Shown here: positions 34,374 to 42,367 of the stretch, piece after piece
Numbering within the stretch: the stretch's first letter is position 1
Layout of the letters: each line of letters begins with the position of its first letter
NCBI RefSeq assembly: GCF_028607085.1
Contig: NZ_CP117411.1
Coordinates: 806,001-870,000 of the forward strand
Direction of reading: 5' to 3'
Source: Sphingomonas naphthae
Lineage (GTDB): Bacteria > Pseudomonadota > Alphaproteobacteria > Sphingomonadales > Sphingomonadaceae
DNA length: 64,000 nucleotides
The notes under the pieces: generated by a model
Seen by the model: the letters and a program-made list of their open reading frames with translations, nothing else
The model's database searches: none
Told to the model about the DNA's origin: nothing
Position numbers and translations under genes: made by a program

Positions 34374-34835
34374 TTATTCCTCCTCCTTCCGCCGCTCCAT
34401 CTCGATCAGCGTGCCCAGCCCCCGGCGCATCGCCGCGACATCCGCTTCGCCGATCCGCCCGGCCAGCGCCGCGTCGATTTCCTCCCGCACCCCCGCCTGC
34501 ACCGCCGCCGCCGCCGCGCCACGCTCGGTGAGGGTGACGATCACCTGTCGGCGGTCGGCCGGATCGGGATCGCGGGCGAGATAGCCGCGCAGCACCAGCG
34601 TATCGACCAGCTGCCCCGCACCCTGCTTGGTGATGCCCAGATCGCGCACCAGCTGGCCGATCGGGATGCCGCCGTCGCCCAGCGCCAGCCCGCCGATCAC
34701 GTAGAGGCCGTTGCCCGGAATATCGTCATAACCCTCCCGCGCCAGCGCCCGCCGCATCGCCGCGCCATAGGTGGTGCGGGCGTGGCGGAGCAGGGCGGGG
34801 AGGGTGACGCGATCGTACCAGCATTCGTCGGGCAT
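34374..34835 (-). CDS. MarR-family transcriptional regulator
   Basis: 153 residues. Winged helix-turn-helix with IPIGQLVRDLGITKQGAGQLVDTL and the wing DPADRRQVIVTLTERG, the MarR hallmark D-x-R-D/R-x3-V-x-LT. The ATG at 34835 follows AAGGA. A pair of TTGAC-containing palindromes lies immediately upstream, so it is probably autoregulated. It faces away from motA but no obvious target enzyme adjoins it. Confidence 0.9.
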   Translation of the reverse strand: MPDECWYDRVTLPALLRHARTTYGAAMRRALAREGYDDIPGNGLYVIGGLALGDGGIPIGQLVRDLGITKQGAGQLVDTLVLRGYLARDPDPADRRQVIVTLTERGAAAAAVQAGVREEIDAALAGRIGEADVAAMRRGLGTLIEMERRKEEE

Positions 34836-34847
34836 CGGGAAATTTCC

Positions 34848-34875
34848 TTGATAGTCAATTATATTGACAGTCAAT
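34848..34875 (-). promoter_or_regulatory. Probable MarR operator over a -10 element
   Basis: ATTGACAGTCAAT (34863-34875) is a 13-base perfect palindrome around one central base, and TTGATAGTCAAT (34848-34859) is a near copy. On the minus strand, TATAAT lies between them, so binding would block the promoter of the MarR gene. The nearest base of the operator is 13 bases from the start codon. Confidence 0.65.
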
Positions 34876-34983
34876 CTATGTGAGTGGCCATTTGATCGCA
34901 AGCGGCCACTTTCCCCATCCCGATCATCCTAAATTTTAACCCCTTCCGTCGTTAATCATCCCGACACGGCAAGGGGTTTCGGA

Positions 34984-35847
34984 ATGTTCGCTGGTATTGG
35001 TTTGGTGATCCTGCTGCTGATGGTGTTCGGCGGCTTCGCGATCACCGGCGGCAGCCTCGGCCCCGTGCTGCACGCCATCCCGCACGAGATGCTCATCATC
35101 GGCGGCGCCGCGATCGGCGCTGTCGTGGCGGGCAATTCGATGAAGGAGATCAAGCAGCTGTTCGGCGGCTTCGCCAAGGTCTTCAAGGGCCCGAAGTACA
35201 AGAAGCAGGATTTCCTCGACGTGATCTTCCTGGTCTCGTCGCTGATGAAGATGCTGCGTACCGACGGCCCGGTCGCGCTGGAGCCGCATATCGAGGATCC
35301 GAACAGCTCGACCGTGATCGGCCAATATCCCAAGCTCCTGAAAGACAAGACCCTCATCCACCTCATCACCGACACGCTCAGGCTGGTGGTGATCTCGTCG
35401 GGCAATCTCGACGTGCATGCGGTGGAGGAGGTGATGGACCACAGCCTCAAGACCCACCACCACGACGACATCCGCCCGGCCGACATGATCCAGGGCTTGG
35501 CCGACGCGCTGCCCGCGCTCGGCATCGTCGCGGCCGTGCTGGGCGTGGTCAAGACGATGGGCTCGATCGATCAGCCGCCGTCCATCCTGGGCGAGATGAT
35601 CGGTTCCGCGCTCGTCGGCACCTTCCTCGGCATTCTGCTGGCCTATGGCGTGATGGCGCCCTTCGCCCAGCGCGCCAAGCAGGTGATCGAAAGCGACGCG
35701 GCGATCTACGACGTGGTCAAGCAGATCATCATCGCCTCGCTCCACGGCCACCCGATCCCGCTGGTGATCGAGGCGGCGCGCGCCGGCATCACCCATTCGC
35801 TCCAGCCCGCCTTCGCCGACGTGTTCGACGGGATGCGCGGCCGGTGA
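34984..35847 (+). CDS. motA: Flagellar motor stator protein MotA
   Basis: 287 residues. Membrane segments at about 2-20, 33-50, 170-190 and 200-222 flank the cytoplasmic loop. The conserved stator motifs are present: the periplasm-facing Pro in LPALGIVAAVLGVVKTMG and SALVGTFLGILLAYGV. MotA and MotB form the proton channel that drives flagellar rotation. It is followed by an overlapping 48-codon ORF and then motB. No other flagellar gene is in the window. Confidence 0.95.
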   Translation: MFAGIGLVILLLMVFGGFAITGGSLGPVLHAIPHEMLIIGGAAIGAVVAGNSMKEIKQLFGGFAKVFKGPKYKKQDFLDVIFLVSSLMKMLRTDGPVALEPHIEDPNSSTVIGQYPKLLKDKTLIHLITDTLRLVVISSGNLDVHAVEEVMDHSLKTHHHDDIRPADMIQGLADALPALGIVAAVLGVVKTMGSIDQPPSILGEMIGSALVGTFLGILLAYGVMAPFAQRAKQVIESDAAIYDVVKQIIIASLHGHPIPLVIEAARAGITHSLQPAFADVFDGMRGR

Positions 35848-35990
35848 TCGCGCAGACCGCCCCGATCGTCCACCCGCGCCCGCTGACCCTGTCGGCCGAG
35901 GCGCGGACCCTGCTGGCCGACGACCATGCCGCCCCGCGCCTGTCGCTGCGGCTGAGCGGGCGCGGCCTGTTCGTACCCCTGAAGGGCTGA
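35844..35990 (+). CDS. Small ORF coupled between motA and motB
   Basis: 48 residues starting at GTG 35844, whose GTGA overlaps the motA stop exactly. It ends four bases before the motB ATG. The product (VIAQTAPIVHPRPLTLSAEA...GRGLFVPLKG) has no membrane segment or known domain and is Leu/Arg/Ala-rich. The perfect coupling on both sides argues that it is translated, at least to carry ribosomes to motB. A chance open frame in GC-rich DNA cannot be excluded. Confidence 0.45.
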   Translation: MIAQTAPIVHPRPLTLSAEARTLLADDHAAPRLSLRLSGRGLFVPLKG

Positions 35991-35994
35991 GACC

Positions 35995-36951
35995 ATGGCC
36001 GCCGCACCGCCGAAGAAGGGCAAGAACGAGCCCGTCGCGCCGATCATCATCGTCAAGAAGATCATCGATGGCGGCCACGGCGGCCATCACGGTGGTGCGT
36101 GGAAGGTCGCCTATGCCGATTTCGTGACGGCGATGATGGCCTTCTTCCTGCTGCTGTGGATTCTCGGCGCCACGACCGAGAAGCAGCGCAAGGGCATCGC
36201 CGATTATTTCACGCCGACGCTGGTGGAGATGAAGCAGAAGAGCGCCGGCTCGTCCGGGCCATTCGGCGGCGATTCGATCATCAGCAAGGAGGATTACGCC
36301 CACAAATCCGCCCAGACTGGATCGCGCAGCCTGACCATCCCCAAGGATGCGACCGGCGGCGAGAAGGAAGGCGGGGCGGACGCCAAGCTGCGCGATCGCA
36401 AGCGTTTCCAGATCGCCAAGGCGAAGCTGGAGGAGATGCTGAAGAAGGATCCCGCGCTCAAGAACCTGCTGAAGAACGTGCGCTTCACCGAAACGCGCGA
36501 GGGGCTGCGCATCGACATCGTCGACGAGAGCGACTTCTCGATGTTCACGGTGGGCACCGATCGGCTGCTGCCCTCGGCCCGCGACCTGATGGGGCAGGTG
36601 GCCCATCTGATCCAGACGCTGCCCAACGGCCTCATCATCCGCGGCCATACCGATGCCCTGCCCTATGCGGGCGGGCGGACGGCGAACAACTGGACGCTCT
36701 CGGCCGCGCGCGCCGAGGCGACCCGGCGCGCGCTGGCGGAAAACGGCGTCTCGCCCGATCGCTTCGCCCGCATCGAGGGCGTGGCCGATCGCGAGCCCTA
36801 TGTGCCGGCCGACCGCTACGACCCGCGCAACCGCCGCATGTCGATCACGCTCAGCTGGTCGAGCGTGGGGGACGAGGCGGTCGCCGGCGCGGGGCAGGAT
36901 AATGCGCCGAAGGAGGGTGCGGAGGCCGTGCCTGCGCACCCGCACGGCTGA
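35995..36951 (+). CDS. motB: Flagellar motor stator protein MotB
   Basis: 318 residues. A Lys/His-rich cytoplasmic N-terminus (HGGHHGGAWK) precedes the single membrane helix AYADFVTAMMAFFLLLWIL, whose Asp is the proton-binding residue. The plug/linker region is Lys-rich, and the C-terminal OmpA-like peptidoglycan-binding domain has IIRGHTDALPY and NNWTLSAARAEATRRAL. It works with MotA. Confidence 0.95.
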   Translation: MAAAPPKKGKNEPVAPIIIVKKIIDGGHGGHHGGAWKVAYADFVTAMMAFFLLLWILGATTEKQRKGIADYFTPTLVEMKQKSAGSSGPFGGDSIISKEDYAHKSAQTGSRSLTIPKDATGGEKEGGADAKLRDRKRFQIAKAKLEEMLKKDPALKNLLKNVRFTETREGLRIDIVDESDFSMFTVGTDRLLPSARDLMGQVAHLIQTLPNGLIIRGHTDALPYAGGRTANNWTLSAARAEATRRALAENGVSPDRFARIEGVADREPYVPADRYDPRNRRMSITLSWSSVGDEAVAGAGQDNAPKEGAEAVPAHPHG

Positions 36952-37068
36952 CCCGAACCCCGCGATCCGCAATATCGGGAGTGCGACCCTGGCTGCGCGG
37001 CGATGCCCCCATCTGCCGCAGCGCCATCCCCCCTAGGCAACCCCCGACCACACGCTACATTGCCCCGC

Positions 37069-37629
37069 ATGAGCGACTTCCCCTCGCTTGCCGGCCAGCT
37101 CCTGCTGGCGATGCCGGGCATCGGCGATCCCCGCTTCGATCATGCGGTGATCGCGATGTGCGCGCATGACGAGCAGGGCGCGCTCGGCATCGGCATCGGC
37201 GACACGCTGGAGGGCGTCGGCCTCCATGCGCTGATGCAGCAGCTCGATATCGATCCGGGCGCGGTGGCCGATGCGCCGGTGCATATCGGCGGGCCGGTGG
37301 AGATGCAGCGCGGCTTCGTGCTGCACAGCCTCGACTGGGCCGGTGAGGATACGCTTAAGGTGCAACCCACCTGGGGCCTCACCTCCACGCTCGACGTGCT
37401 GCGCGCGATCGCAGCGGGGGAGGGGCCGAGGGACTGGCTCGTGGCGCTCGGCTATGCCGGGTGGAGCGCCGGCCAGCTCGACGACGAAATGTGCCGCCAC
37501 GGCTGGTTCTCGGCCCCCGCCAGCGAGGCTTTGCTGTTCCGCACCGGCCCGCGCCAGCGGTGGCGCGCGGCGTTCGAGGGGGTCGGAATCGATCCCGCCC
37601 TGCTCGCCGCCGGGGCGGGCACGGCCTGA
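37069..37629 (+). CDS. YqgE/AlgH family protein (UPF0301)
   Basis: 186 residues, typical length. It begins FPSLAGQLLLAMPGIGDPRFDHAVI and has VHIGGPVEMQRGFVLHS and LGYAGWSAGQLDDEM, the conserved core of UPF0301. In Pseudomonas the homologue AlgH influences alginate production, but the biochemical role is unsettled. It stands alone between motB and an exported protein. Confidence 0.93.
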   Translation: MSDFPSLAGQLLLAMPGIGDPRFDHAVIAMCAHDEQGALGIGIGDTLEGVGLHALMQQLDIDPGAVADAPVHIGGPVEMQRGFVLHSLDWAGEDTLKVQPTWGLTSTLDVLRAIAAGEGPRDWLVALGYAGWSAGQLDDEMCRHGWFSAPASEALLFRTGPRQRWRAAFEGVGIDPALLAAGAGTA

Positions 37630-37782
37630 GCCGGAACGCGACGTTGCATCCACGCAACGACTTGATCGCAAATGGTTTATTTTTACACAGCCACTTGACG
37701 GCAAGACTTTTTTAACCTCGATATACGATCTGTCGGTTGCGCCCGTGGGGGGCGTGCAACCGGCTGGGGGCTTCGAGTACTT

Positions 37783-38283
37783 ATGCGCAAACTGTGGGGG
37801 GCGGCGTGCGTCGCCGCGGCGTTGGCGACCGCGCCGGTTCAGGCCGCGTGCTGGAACACGCAGGATGTGGCGGCGGCCCGCGTGCGCGATCTGCAGTCGA
37901 TGCTGATGGTCGCCACCTTGCGCTGCCAGGCGGCCGGCATCGCCATCGCGGCGGACTACAATGGCTTCGTCGGCGCCAACAAGCAGGCGCTGCAGATGAT
38001 GAACGACCTGCTCAAGCGCCACTTCTCCCGTGAAAAGGGCGTGCTTCAGGGCCAGAAGGAATATGATTCCTTCACCACCCGCCTCGCCAACACCTATGGC
38101 GCGGGCGGCACCTCCTCCTACGATTGCGAGACCTCCAGCCTTATCGCCCGCGACGCGCGGATGATGAACGGCAATGTCGATGGCCTCCTCCTGATCGCCG
38201 ACCGCGCGGGCATCCGCACCGAGGTTCCCGGCGGCATGTGCGGCCCGATGGTGCTGGCGCAGGCGAGCGGCCCGCAGGAATAA
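37783..38283 (+). CDS. Small exported Cys-containing protein, unknown
   Basis: 166 residues with a clear signal peptide (MRKLWGAACVAAALATAPVQA). The mature part has four Cys (CWNTQDV, RCQAAG, YDCETS, GMCGP), which could form two periplasmic disulfides, and is mostly helical. I do not recognise a family. A strong terminator follows, and a 153-base AT-richer gap precedes it, so it is a single-gene unit. Confidence 0.7.
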   Translation: MRKLWGAACVAAALATAPVQAACWNTQDVAAARVRDLQSMLMVATLRCQAAGIAIAADYNGFVGANKQALQMMNDLLKRHFSREKGVLQGQKEYDSFTTRLANTYGAGGTSSYDCETSSLIARDARMMNGNVDGLLLIADRAGIRTEVPGGMCGPMVLAQASGPQE

Positions 38284-38306
38284 GCCGACCCTCTACCAGC
38301 CAGCGA

Positions 38307-38348
38307 AGGGCGTCCCGACCAGGCCGGTCGGGGCGCCCTTCGCGTTTT
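38307..38348 (+). terminator. Rho-independent terminator of the exported protein gene
   Basis: AGGGCGTCCCGACC pairs with GGTCGGGGCGCCCT around AGGCC, 23 bases after the stop. The T-run (TTCGCGTTTT) is imperfect but present. Confidence 0.7.
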
Positions 38349-38437
38349 CGGCGGGTGCGGTTGCCCGCTCTCCAGTGTGGCATGGCCCATGGCGGTGTGG
38401 AGTTGAAGTGCCTCCACCGACCTGTCATCCCCACCCG

Positions 38438-38917
38438 ATGTCCGACCTCTACGAGCCAGAGTCCGACTTTCTGAAAGCCATCGTTGCCGAAGAGGTGCCG
38501 CTGTCCGGAAGTGAATGGGCAGAGGTGAATTTGTCTCGGCTCATCGCGATGACCGCTGACGGGGAAAAGGCCGATCGCGACTGGGCGACCTTCCTGCTCG
38601 CTCAGGAGGAATTGGACACGCAGGGCGTCAGAGATGCCCTGCTTCGGGCCGCGAGGGACGAAGATAATGTCGTCCGAGCGGAAGCTATCCTCGGGCTGGC
38701 GAGGCGTGACGTGCGTCTCGCTCTTCCACTCGTCCAGGCCGGATTGCGCGAGGATGTCGTTTCGATCCCCCTGCTGGAAGCCGCCGCGCTTTGCGCCCAT
38801 CCGTCGCTTATCGCGGACCTGCGAGTGTGGGCGCAGCCTTCGGACGAATCCTATGTCGATGCGATCGCGGCGGAGGCTCTGGCGGCATGTGAGGCCGTGG
38901 CTACCGCCGATCCGTAA
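38438..38917 (+). CDS. HEAT-repeat-like protein
   Basis: 159 acidic residues predicted to be all-helical. Repeated units such as TQGVRDALLRAARDEDNVVRAEAILGLARRD and LPLVQAGLREDVVSIPLLEAAA resemble HEAT repeats (adaptor scaffolds). No signal peptide or catalytic motif is seen. Base composition is slightly lower in GC than its neighbours. It lies just upstream of the ahcY promoter. Confidence 0.6.
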   Translation: MSDLYEPESDFLKAIVAEEVPLSGSEWAEVNLSRLIAMTADGEKADRDWATFLLAQEELDTQGVRDALLRAARDEDNVVRAEAILGLARRDVRLALPLVQAGLREDVVSIPLLEAAALCAHPSLIADLRVWAQPSDESYVDAIAAEALAACEAVATADP

Positions 38918-38942
38918 GACTCGCGCCACGCCGGCGCGAAGG

Positions 38943-38962
38943 ACATAAAGATATCTTTATGT
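38943..38962. promoter_or_regulatory. Perfect 20-bp palindrome upstream of ahcY, likely SahR/methionine-regulon operator
   Basis: ACATAAAGATATCTTTATGT is its own exact complement. It stands out as AT-rich in GC-rich surroundings, 84 bases before the ahcY start. ArsR-type SahR regulators are reported to control ahcY in proteobacteria through AT-rich palindromes; assigning this site to SahR is inference. A short leader with small hairpins (around 39005-39034) follows it; I could not match it to a known SAM or SAH riboswitch. Confidence 0.65.
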
Positions 38963-39046
38963 TTGCAATCCGATCGGACGGCGGCTAGGTCGCGGCCATG
39001 CGTTCGCCCCGAAAAGGCGGATGCCTCGACATCCAAGGAGACCATC

Positions 39047-40456
39047 GTGGCCACCGCCTTCAACGATTATGTCATCAGCGATATCGCGCTTGCCGATTTC
39101 GGCCGCGCCGAGATCCGCATCGCCGAGACCGAAATGCCCGGCCTGATGGCGCTGCGCGAGGAATTCGGCGCGTCGCAGCCGCTGAAGGGCGCGCGCATCA
39201 CCGGTTCGCTGCACATGACGATCCAGACCGCCGTGCTGATCGAGACGCTGGTGGCGCTCGGCGCCGACGTGCGCTGGGCGACGTGCAACATCTATTCGAC
39301 GCAGGATCATGCCGCCGCCGCCATCGCCGCCGCGGGCATCCCCGTGTTCGCGATCAAGGGCGAGAGCCTGGCCGATTATTGGGATTATGTCGGCGACATC
39401 TTCAACTGGGGCGCCGGCACCGACGGCACCACCGCCAACATCATCCTCGATGACGGCGGCGACGCGACGATGTTCGCGCTGTGGGGCGCCAAGCTCGAGG
39501 CCGGCGCCACGCTCGGCGAGCCCGAGAATGAGGAAGAGATCGAGTTCCAGCGCGCGCTGAAGGCGTTCATCGCAAAATATCCCGGCTACCTGACCGAGAC
39601 GGTGAAGAACCTGCGCGGCGTGTCGGAAGAGACCACCACCGGCGTCCACCGCCTGTACGAGATCGCCAAGAAGGGCGAACTGCCCTTCCCCGCGATCAAC
39701 GTGAACGACAGCGTCACTAAGTCGAAGTTCGACAACCTCTACGGCTGCAAGGAATCGCTGGTCGACGCGATTCGCCGCGCCACCGACGTGATGCTCGCCG
39801 GCAAGGTCGCCTGCGTCGCCGGCTTCGGTGACGTCGGCAAGGGCTCGGCCCAGTCGCTCCGCAACGGCGGCGCCCGCGTGATGGTGACCGAAGTCGATCC
39901 GATCTGCGCGCTTCAGGCCGCGATGGAGGGCTTCGAGGTCGTCACCATGGAAGAGGCCGTCACCCGCGCCGACATCTTCTGCACCGCGACCGGCAATGCC
40001 GACGTCATCACCGCCGAGCATATGGCGGCGATGAAGCCGATGAGCATCGTGTGCAACATCGGCCACTTCGACAGCGAGATCCAGATCGCCGCTCTGTCGA
40101 ACTACAAGTGGACCGAAGTGAAGCCCGGCACCGACCTGGTCGAATTCCCGGACGGCAAGCAGATCATCGTGCTGGCCAAGGGCCGCCTGGTGAACCTCGG
40201 CTGCGCCACCGGCCACCCGAGCTTCGTGATGTCGGCCAGCTTCACCAACCAGACGCTGGCGCAGATCGAGCTGTTCACCAAGCCCGGCCACTACGCCAAC
40301 GAAGTGTTCGTCCTGCCGAAGCACCTCGACGAGAAGGTCGCGGCGCTCCACCTCGAAAAGCTGGGCGTGAAGCTCACCAAGCTCAGCGAGAAGCAGGCGT
40401 CCTACATCGGCGTCAGCACCGAAGGGCCGTTCAAGCCGGATCACTACCGCTACTGA
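39047..40456 (+). CDS. ahcY: S-adenosylhomocysteine hydrolase
   Basis: 469 residues. It hydrolyses S-adenosylhomocysteine to adenosine and homocysteine, keeping methylation going. Visible motifs: [33 protein letters not shown], the NAD site [16 protein letters not shown], and a C-terminus FKPDHYRY carrying the conserved Lys-x2-x-Y-R-Y end. The GTG at 39047 follows AAGGAG by six bases. Upstream in-frame codons cover the leader and are not conserved. Confidence 0.97.
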   Translation: MATAFNDYVISDIALADFGRAEIRIAETEMPGLMALREEFGASQPLKGARITGSLHMTIQTAVLIETLVALGADVRWATCNIYSTQDHAAAAIAAAGIPVFAIKGESLADYWDYVGDIFNWGAGTDGTTANIILDDGGDATMFALWGAKLEAGATLGEPENEEEIEFQRALKAFIAKYPGYLTETVKNLRGVSEETTTGVHRLYEIAKKGELPFPAINVNDSVTKSKFDNLYGCKESLVDAIRRATDVMLAGKVACVAGFGDVGKGSAQSLRNGGARVMVTEVDPICALQAAMEGFEVVTMEEAVTRADIFCTATGNADVITAEHMAAMKPMSIVCNIGHFDSEIQIAALSNYKWTEVKPGTDLVEFPDGKQIIVLAKGRLVNLGCATGHPSFVMSASFTNQTLAQIELFTKPGHYANEVFVLPKHLDEKVAALHLEKLGVKLTKLSEKQASYIGVSTEGPFKPDHYRY

Positions 40457-40475
40457 GCGAAGCCCGCCCGCTCTT

Positions 40476-40554
40476 GTGCTCCTGCGAAGGCAGGAGCCCA
40501 AAGGGGGCAGGCGCTACGCTTGGCAACTCTGGCCTCCTGCCTGCGCAGGAGCAC
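40476..40554. repeat. Inverted pair of GCTCCTGC palindromes
   Basis: GTGCTCCTGCGAAGGCAGGA (starting 40476) and CTCCTGCCTGCGCAGGAGCA (40534 on) are inverted copies of one unit, each itself a hairpin. The same unit occurs singly after dnaA. It follows the ahcY stop. Confidence 0.85.
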
Positions 40555-40567
40555 GGATCGAAAAGAG

Positions 40568-40600
40568 GGGCCGTCGGTGCGAACCGGCGGCCCTTTCTGT
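40568..40600 (+). terminator. Probable terminator downstream of ahcY
   Basis: GGGCCGTCGGT and ACCGGCGGCCC form an 11-pair stem (one G-T pair) with a GCGA loop, followed by TTTCTGTG. It lies after the repeat pair and is the best transcript end for ahcY. Confidence 0.7.
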
Positions 40601-40607
40601 GTCACCC

Positions 40608-40674
40608 GTCATTGCGAGCGAGGCGAAGCAATCCGGCGGCGGAACGTGGATTGCGTCGCTCCGCTCGCAATGAA
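40608..40674. repeat. Dispersed palindrome, CATTGCGAGCG family, copy 4
   Basis: GTCATTGCGAGCGAGGCGAA and the inverse ending CGCTCGCAATGA flank a short centre. With the preceding repeat and terminator it fills most of the 346-base gap 40457-40802; the remaining part (40675-40802) shows no gene. Confidence 0.85.
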
Positions 40675-40802
40675 GATTACCTCCTGTTGCCGCCCTGCCA
40701 CGATCGCCGCACGTTCCGCCGCCGTATCATGGATCAAGGTTGGCGATCCTTAACCCTGTTGCGGTAGCGAAGGGCCACACGAGTCGGTCGGGGGATCGGA
40801 AG

Positions 40803-41000
40803 ATGGTTGGTGCGGCGGTTTTCGCTTACGGGATGCTGGCGACGTTCGTTCACGCGTCGGCGGCGCGCAATCGCAAGCTGGGCATGAACCATTCGCCCAC
40901 GCTGGAGGCGGCCGGCTGGACCCTGCTGTCGGGCTCGGCGGCGGGCGGTCTCCTCGCCATCGGCTATGGCGCCTGGATGGCGCTCAGCCCCACCTTCTGA
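40803..41000 (+). CDS. Small membrane protein, unknown
   Basis: 65 residues. A hydrophobic segment at about 2-19, a hydrophilic middle (ARNRKLGMNHSP) and a second hydrophobic segment at about 35-60 suggest two membrane passes. GGAAG precedes the ATG closely. No family is recognised. It is convergent with pgeF. Confidence 0.55.
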   Translation: MVGAAVFAYGMLATFVHASAARNRKLGMNHSPTLEAAGWTLLSGSAAGGLLAIGYGAWMALSPTF

Positions 41001-41009
41001 TCGATCCGG

Positions 41010-41771
41010 TCAGCCCGGCAGGCCGATCAGCGCGATCTGGCGGCCGTAGCCGGACTCGCTGCGGTGGGTTGCGCGGCGGAAGCTGAAGAAGCGGCTTTCG
41101 TTAGCATAGGTGTCGAGGCCGAGCGCCTCGACCCGGCCGATACCCGCGCCGGCCAGCCGCGCCGCGACATAGGCCTCGATATCGAACTGGTGGCGGCCGG
41201 GGCGCACGCCATCGGCGAAGAAGCGTTCGTTGGCGGGATCGTCCTCGGCGAAGCGGCGGAAGAAGCCGTCGTCCACCTCGTAGCTCGGCCGGGCGATGCA
41301 CGGGCCGATCGCGGCGGCGATCCGCTCGCGCCGCGCGCCCAGCCCCTCCATCGTCGCGATCACCGCATCGGTCACGCCGCCGATCGCGCCCTTCCACCCG
41401 GCATGGGCCGCGCCGACCACGCCCGCCTCCGCATCCGCCAGCAGCACCGGCACGCAATCGGCGGTGAGGATGCCGATGAGCAGGTCGGGCCGGTCGGTCG
41501 CCAGCGCGTCGGCGTGGGGGCGGGCGTCGTCCGCGCCGGGTGTGGCGACCACGGCGATCGCGGAATGGACCTGATGCAACGTCACGAGCGTCGCGCCGGG
41601 CTTCACCGCCGCGACGGCGCGCCGGCGGTTCTCGGCGATGGCGTCGCGATCGTCATCCGATCCCAGCCCGACGTTGAGCCCGGCATGGATGCCGGTCGAA
41701 ACGCCGCCCTCGCGGCCGAGGAAGCCGTGAGGCAGGGGGGCGAGGGCGGTGGCGCGGATCGGCTGGATCAT
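41010..41771 (-). CDS. pgeF: Peptidoglycan editing factor PgeF (YfiH/laccase-domain)
   Basis: 253 residues. The metal-binding pocket shows TLHQVHS, LTADCVPVLL and AAHAGWKGA, the His, Cys and His that define this family. PgeF-type proteins purify the peptidoglycan precursor pool and can act as purine nucleosidases. It starts with ATG at 41771 and is the last gene of the minus-strand group SDR-GNAT-pgeF, though the gaps do not prove co-transcription. Confidence 0.93.
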   Translation of the reverse strand: MIQPIRATALAPLPHGFLGREGGVSTGIHAGLNVGLGSDDDRDAIAENRRRAVAAVKPGATLVTLHQVHSAIAVVATPGADDARPHADALATDRPDLLIGILTADCVPVLLADAEAGVVGAAHAGWKGAIGGVTDAVIATMEGLGARRERIAAAIGPCIARPSYEVDDGFFRRFAEDDPANERFFADGVRPGRHQFDIEAYVAARLAGAGIGRVEALGLDTYANESRFFSFRRATHRSESGYGRQIALIGLPG

Positions 41772-41820
41772 GCGCTCGTCCTAGTCGGTGGGCGCGTCGG
41801 CGGAAAGGATAGTCCGTGGC

Positions 41821-42354
41821 TCATCCGATCGGCCTTGCCAGCACGACATCATCGTAATCGCGATCACCCACGCGGAAAGTACGTTCGGCGATCTGGACGA
41901 AGCCGCTATGCAGGTAGAAGGCCCGCGCCCGGACGTTTCCGGCGTACACGCCCAGCAGCAACCGCTGCCGCCCCTGCGCGGCCGCATGATCCACCGCCTG
42001 CCGCATCAGCGCGCCACCGACCCCGCCGCCGTGAAAGCGTGACAGGATGTAGATGCGCTTCAGCTCGATATCGCTGCCATCGGGCGCCGCGCCGGGCAGG
42101 TCGGGTTCGCCCACCAGCGCGAAGCCGATCGGCGCCCGCCCGGCGCGCGTCTCGACCAGCCACGCCGCACCACCCTCGTCGAGCGCCTCCCGATAGGCCG
42201 CCGCGCTATGCCGGCGCTGGCAATGGGCCACGATCGCATCGCCATCGAGGATGCCCGCGAACGTCTCGAGAAAGGTCGCGGCGCCGATCAGCGCCAGCCG
42301 GTCGACGTCCGCATGGGAGGCTGGGCGGATGATCCAATCCGATTCGTCCGCCAT
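41821..42354 (-). CDS. GNAT-family N-acetyltransferase
   Basis: 177 residues. Motif A reads LKRIYILSRFHGGGVGGALMRQAVDHA, the acetyl-CoA P-loop (here R-F-H-G-G-G-V-G-G-A) is slightly unusual, and LLLGVYAGNVRARAFYLHSGF is motif B, resembling ribosomal-protein or amino-acid acetyltransferases of the RimI/YjaB type. Substrate unknown. It starts 13 bases after the SDR stop, so they may be co-transcribed. Confidence 0.88.
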   Translation of the reverse strand: MADESDWIIRPASHADVDRLALIGAATFLETFAGILDGDAIVAHCQRRHSAAAYREALDEGGAAWLVETRAGRAPIGFALVGEPDLPGAAPDGSDIELKRIYILSRFHGGGVGGALMRQAVDHAAAQGRQRLLLGVYAGNVRARAFYLHSGFVQIAERTFRVGDRDYDDVVLARPIG

Positions 42355-42367
42355 ACCTGCGCCACCC

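Noticed and set aside
34984-36951. A full flagellar cluster
   Set aside because: Only motA, the small ORF and motB are present; neighbours on both sides are unrelated.
38963-39046. SAM or SAH riboswitch in the ahcY leader
   Set aside because: The leader is short, its hairpins are small and no conserved SAM-II, SAM/SAH or SAH core could be found by eye.
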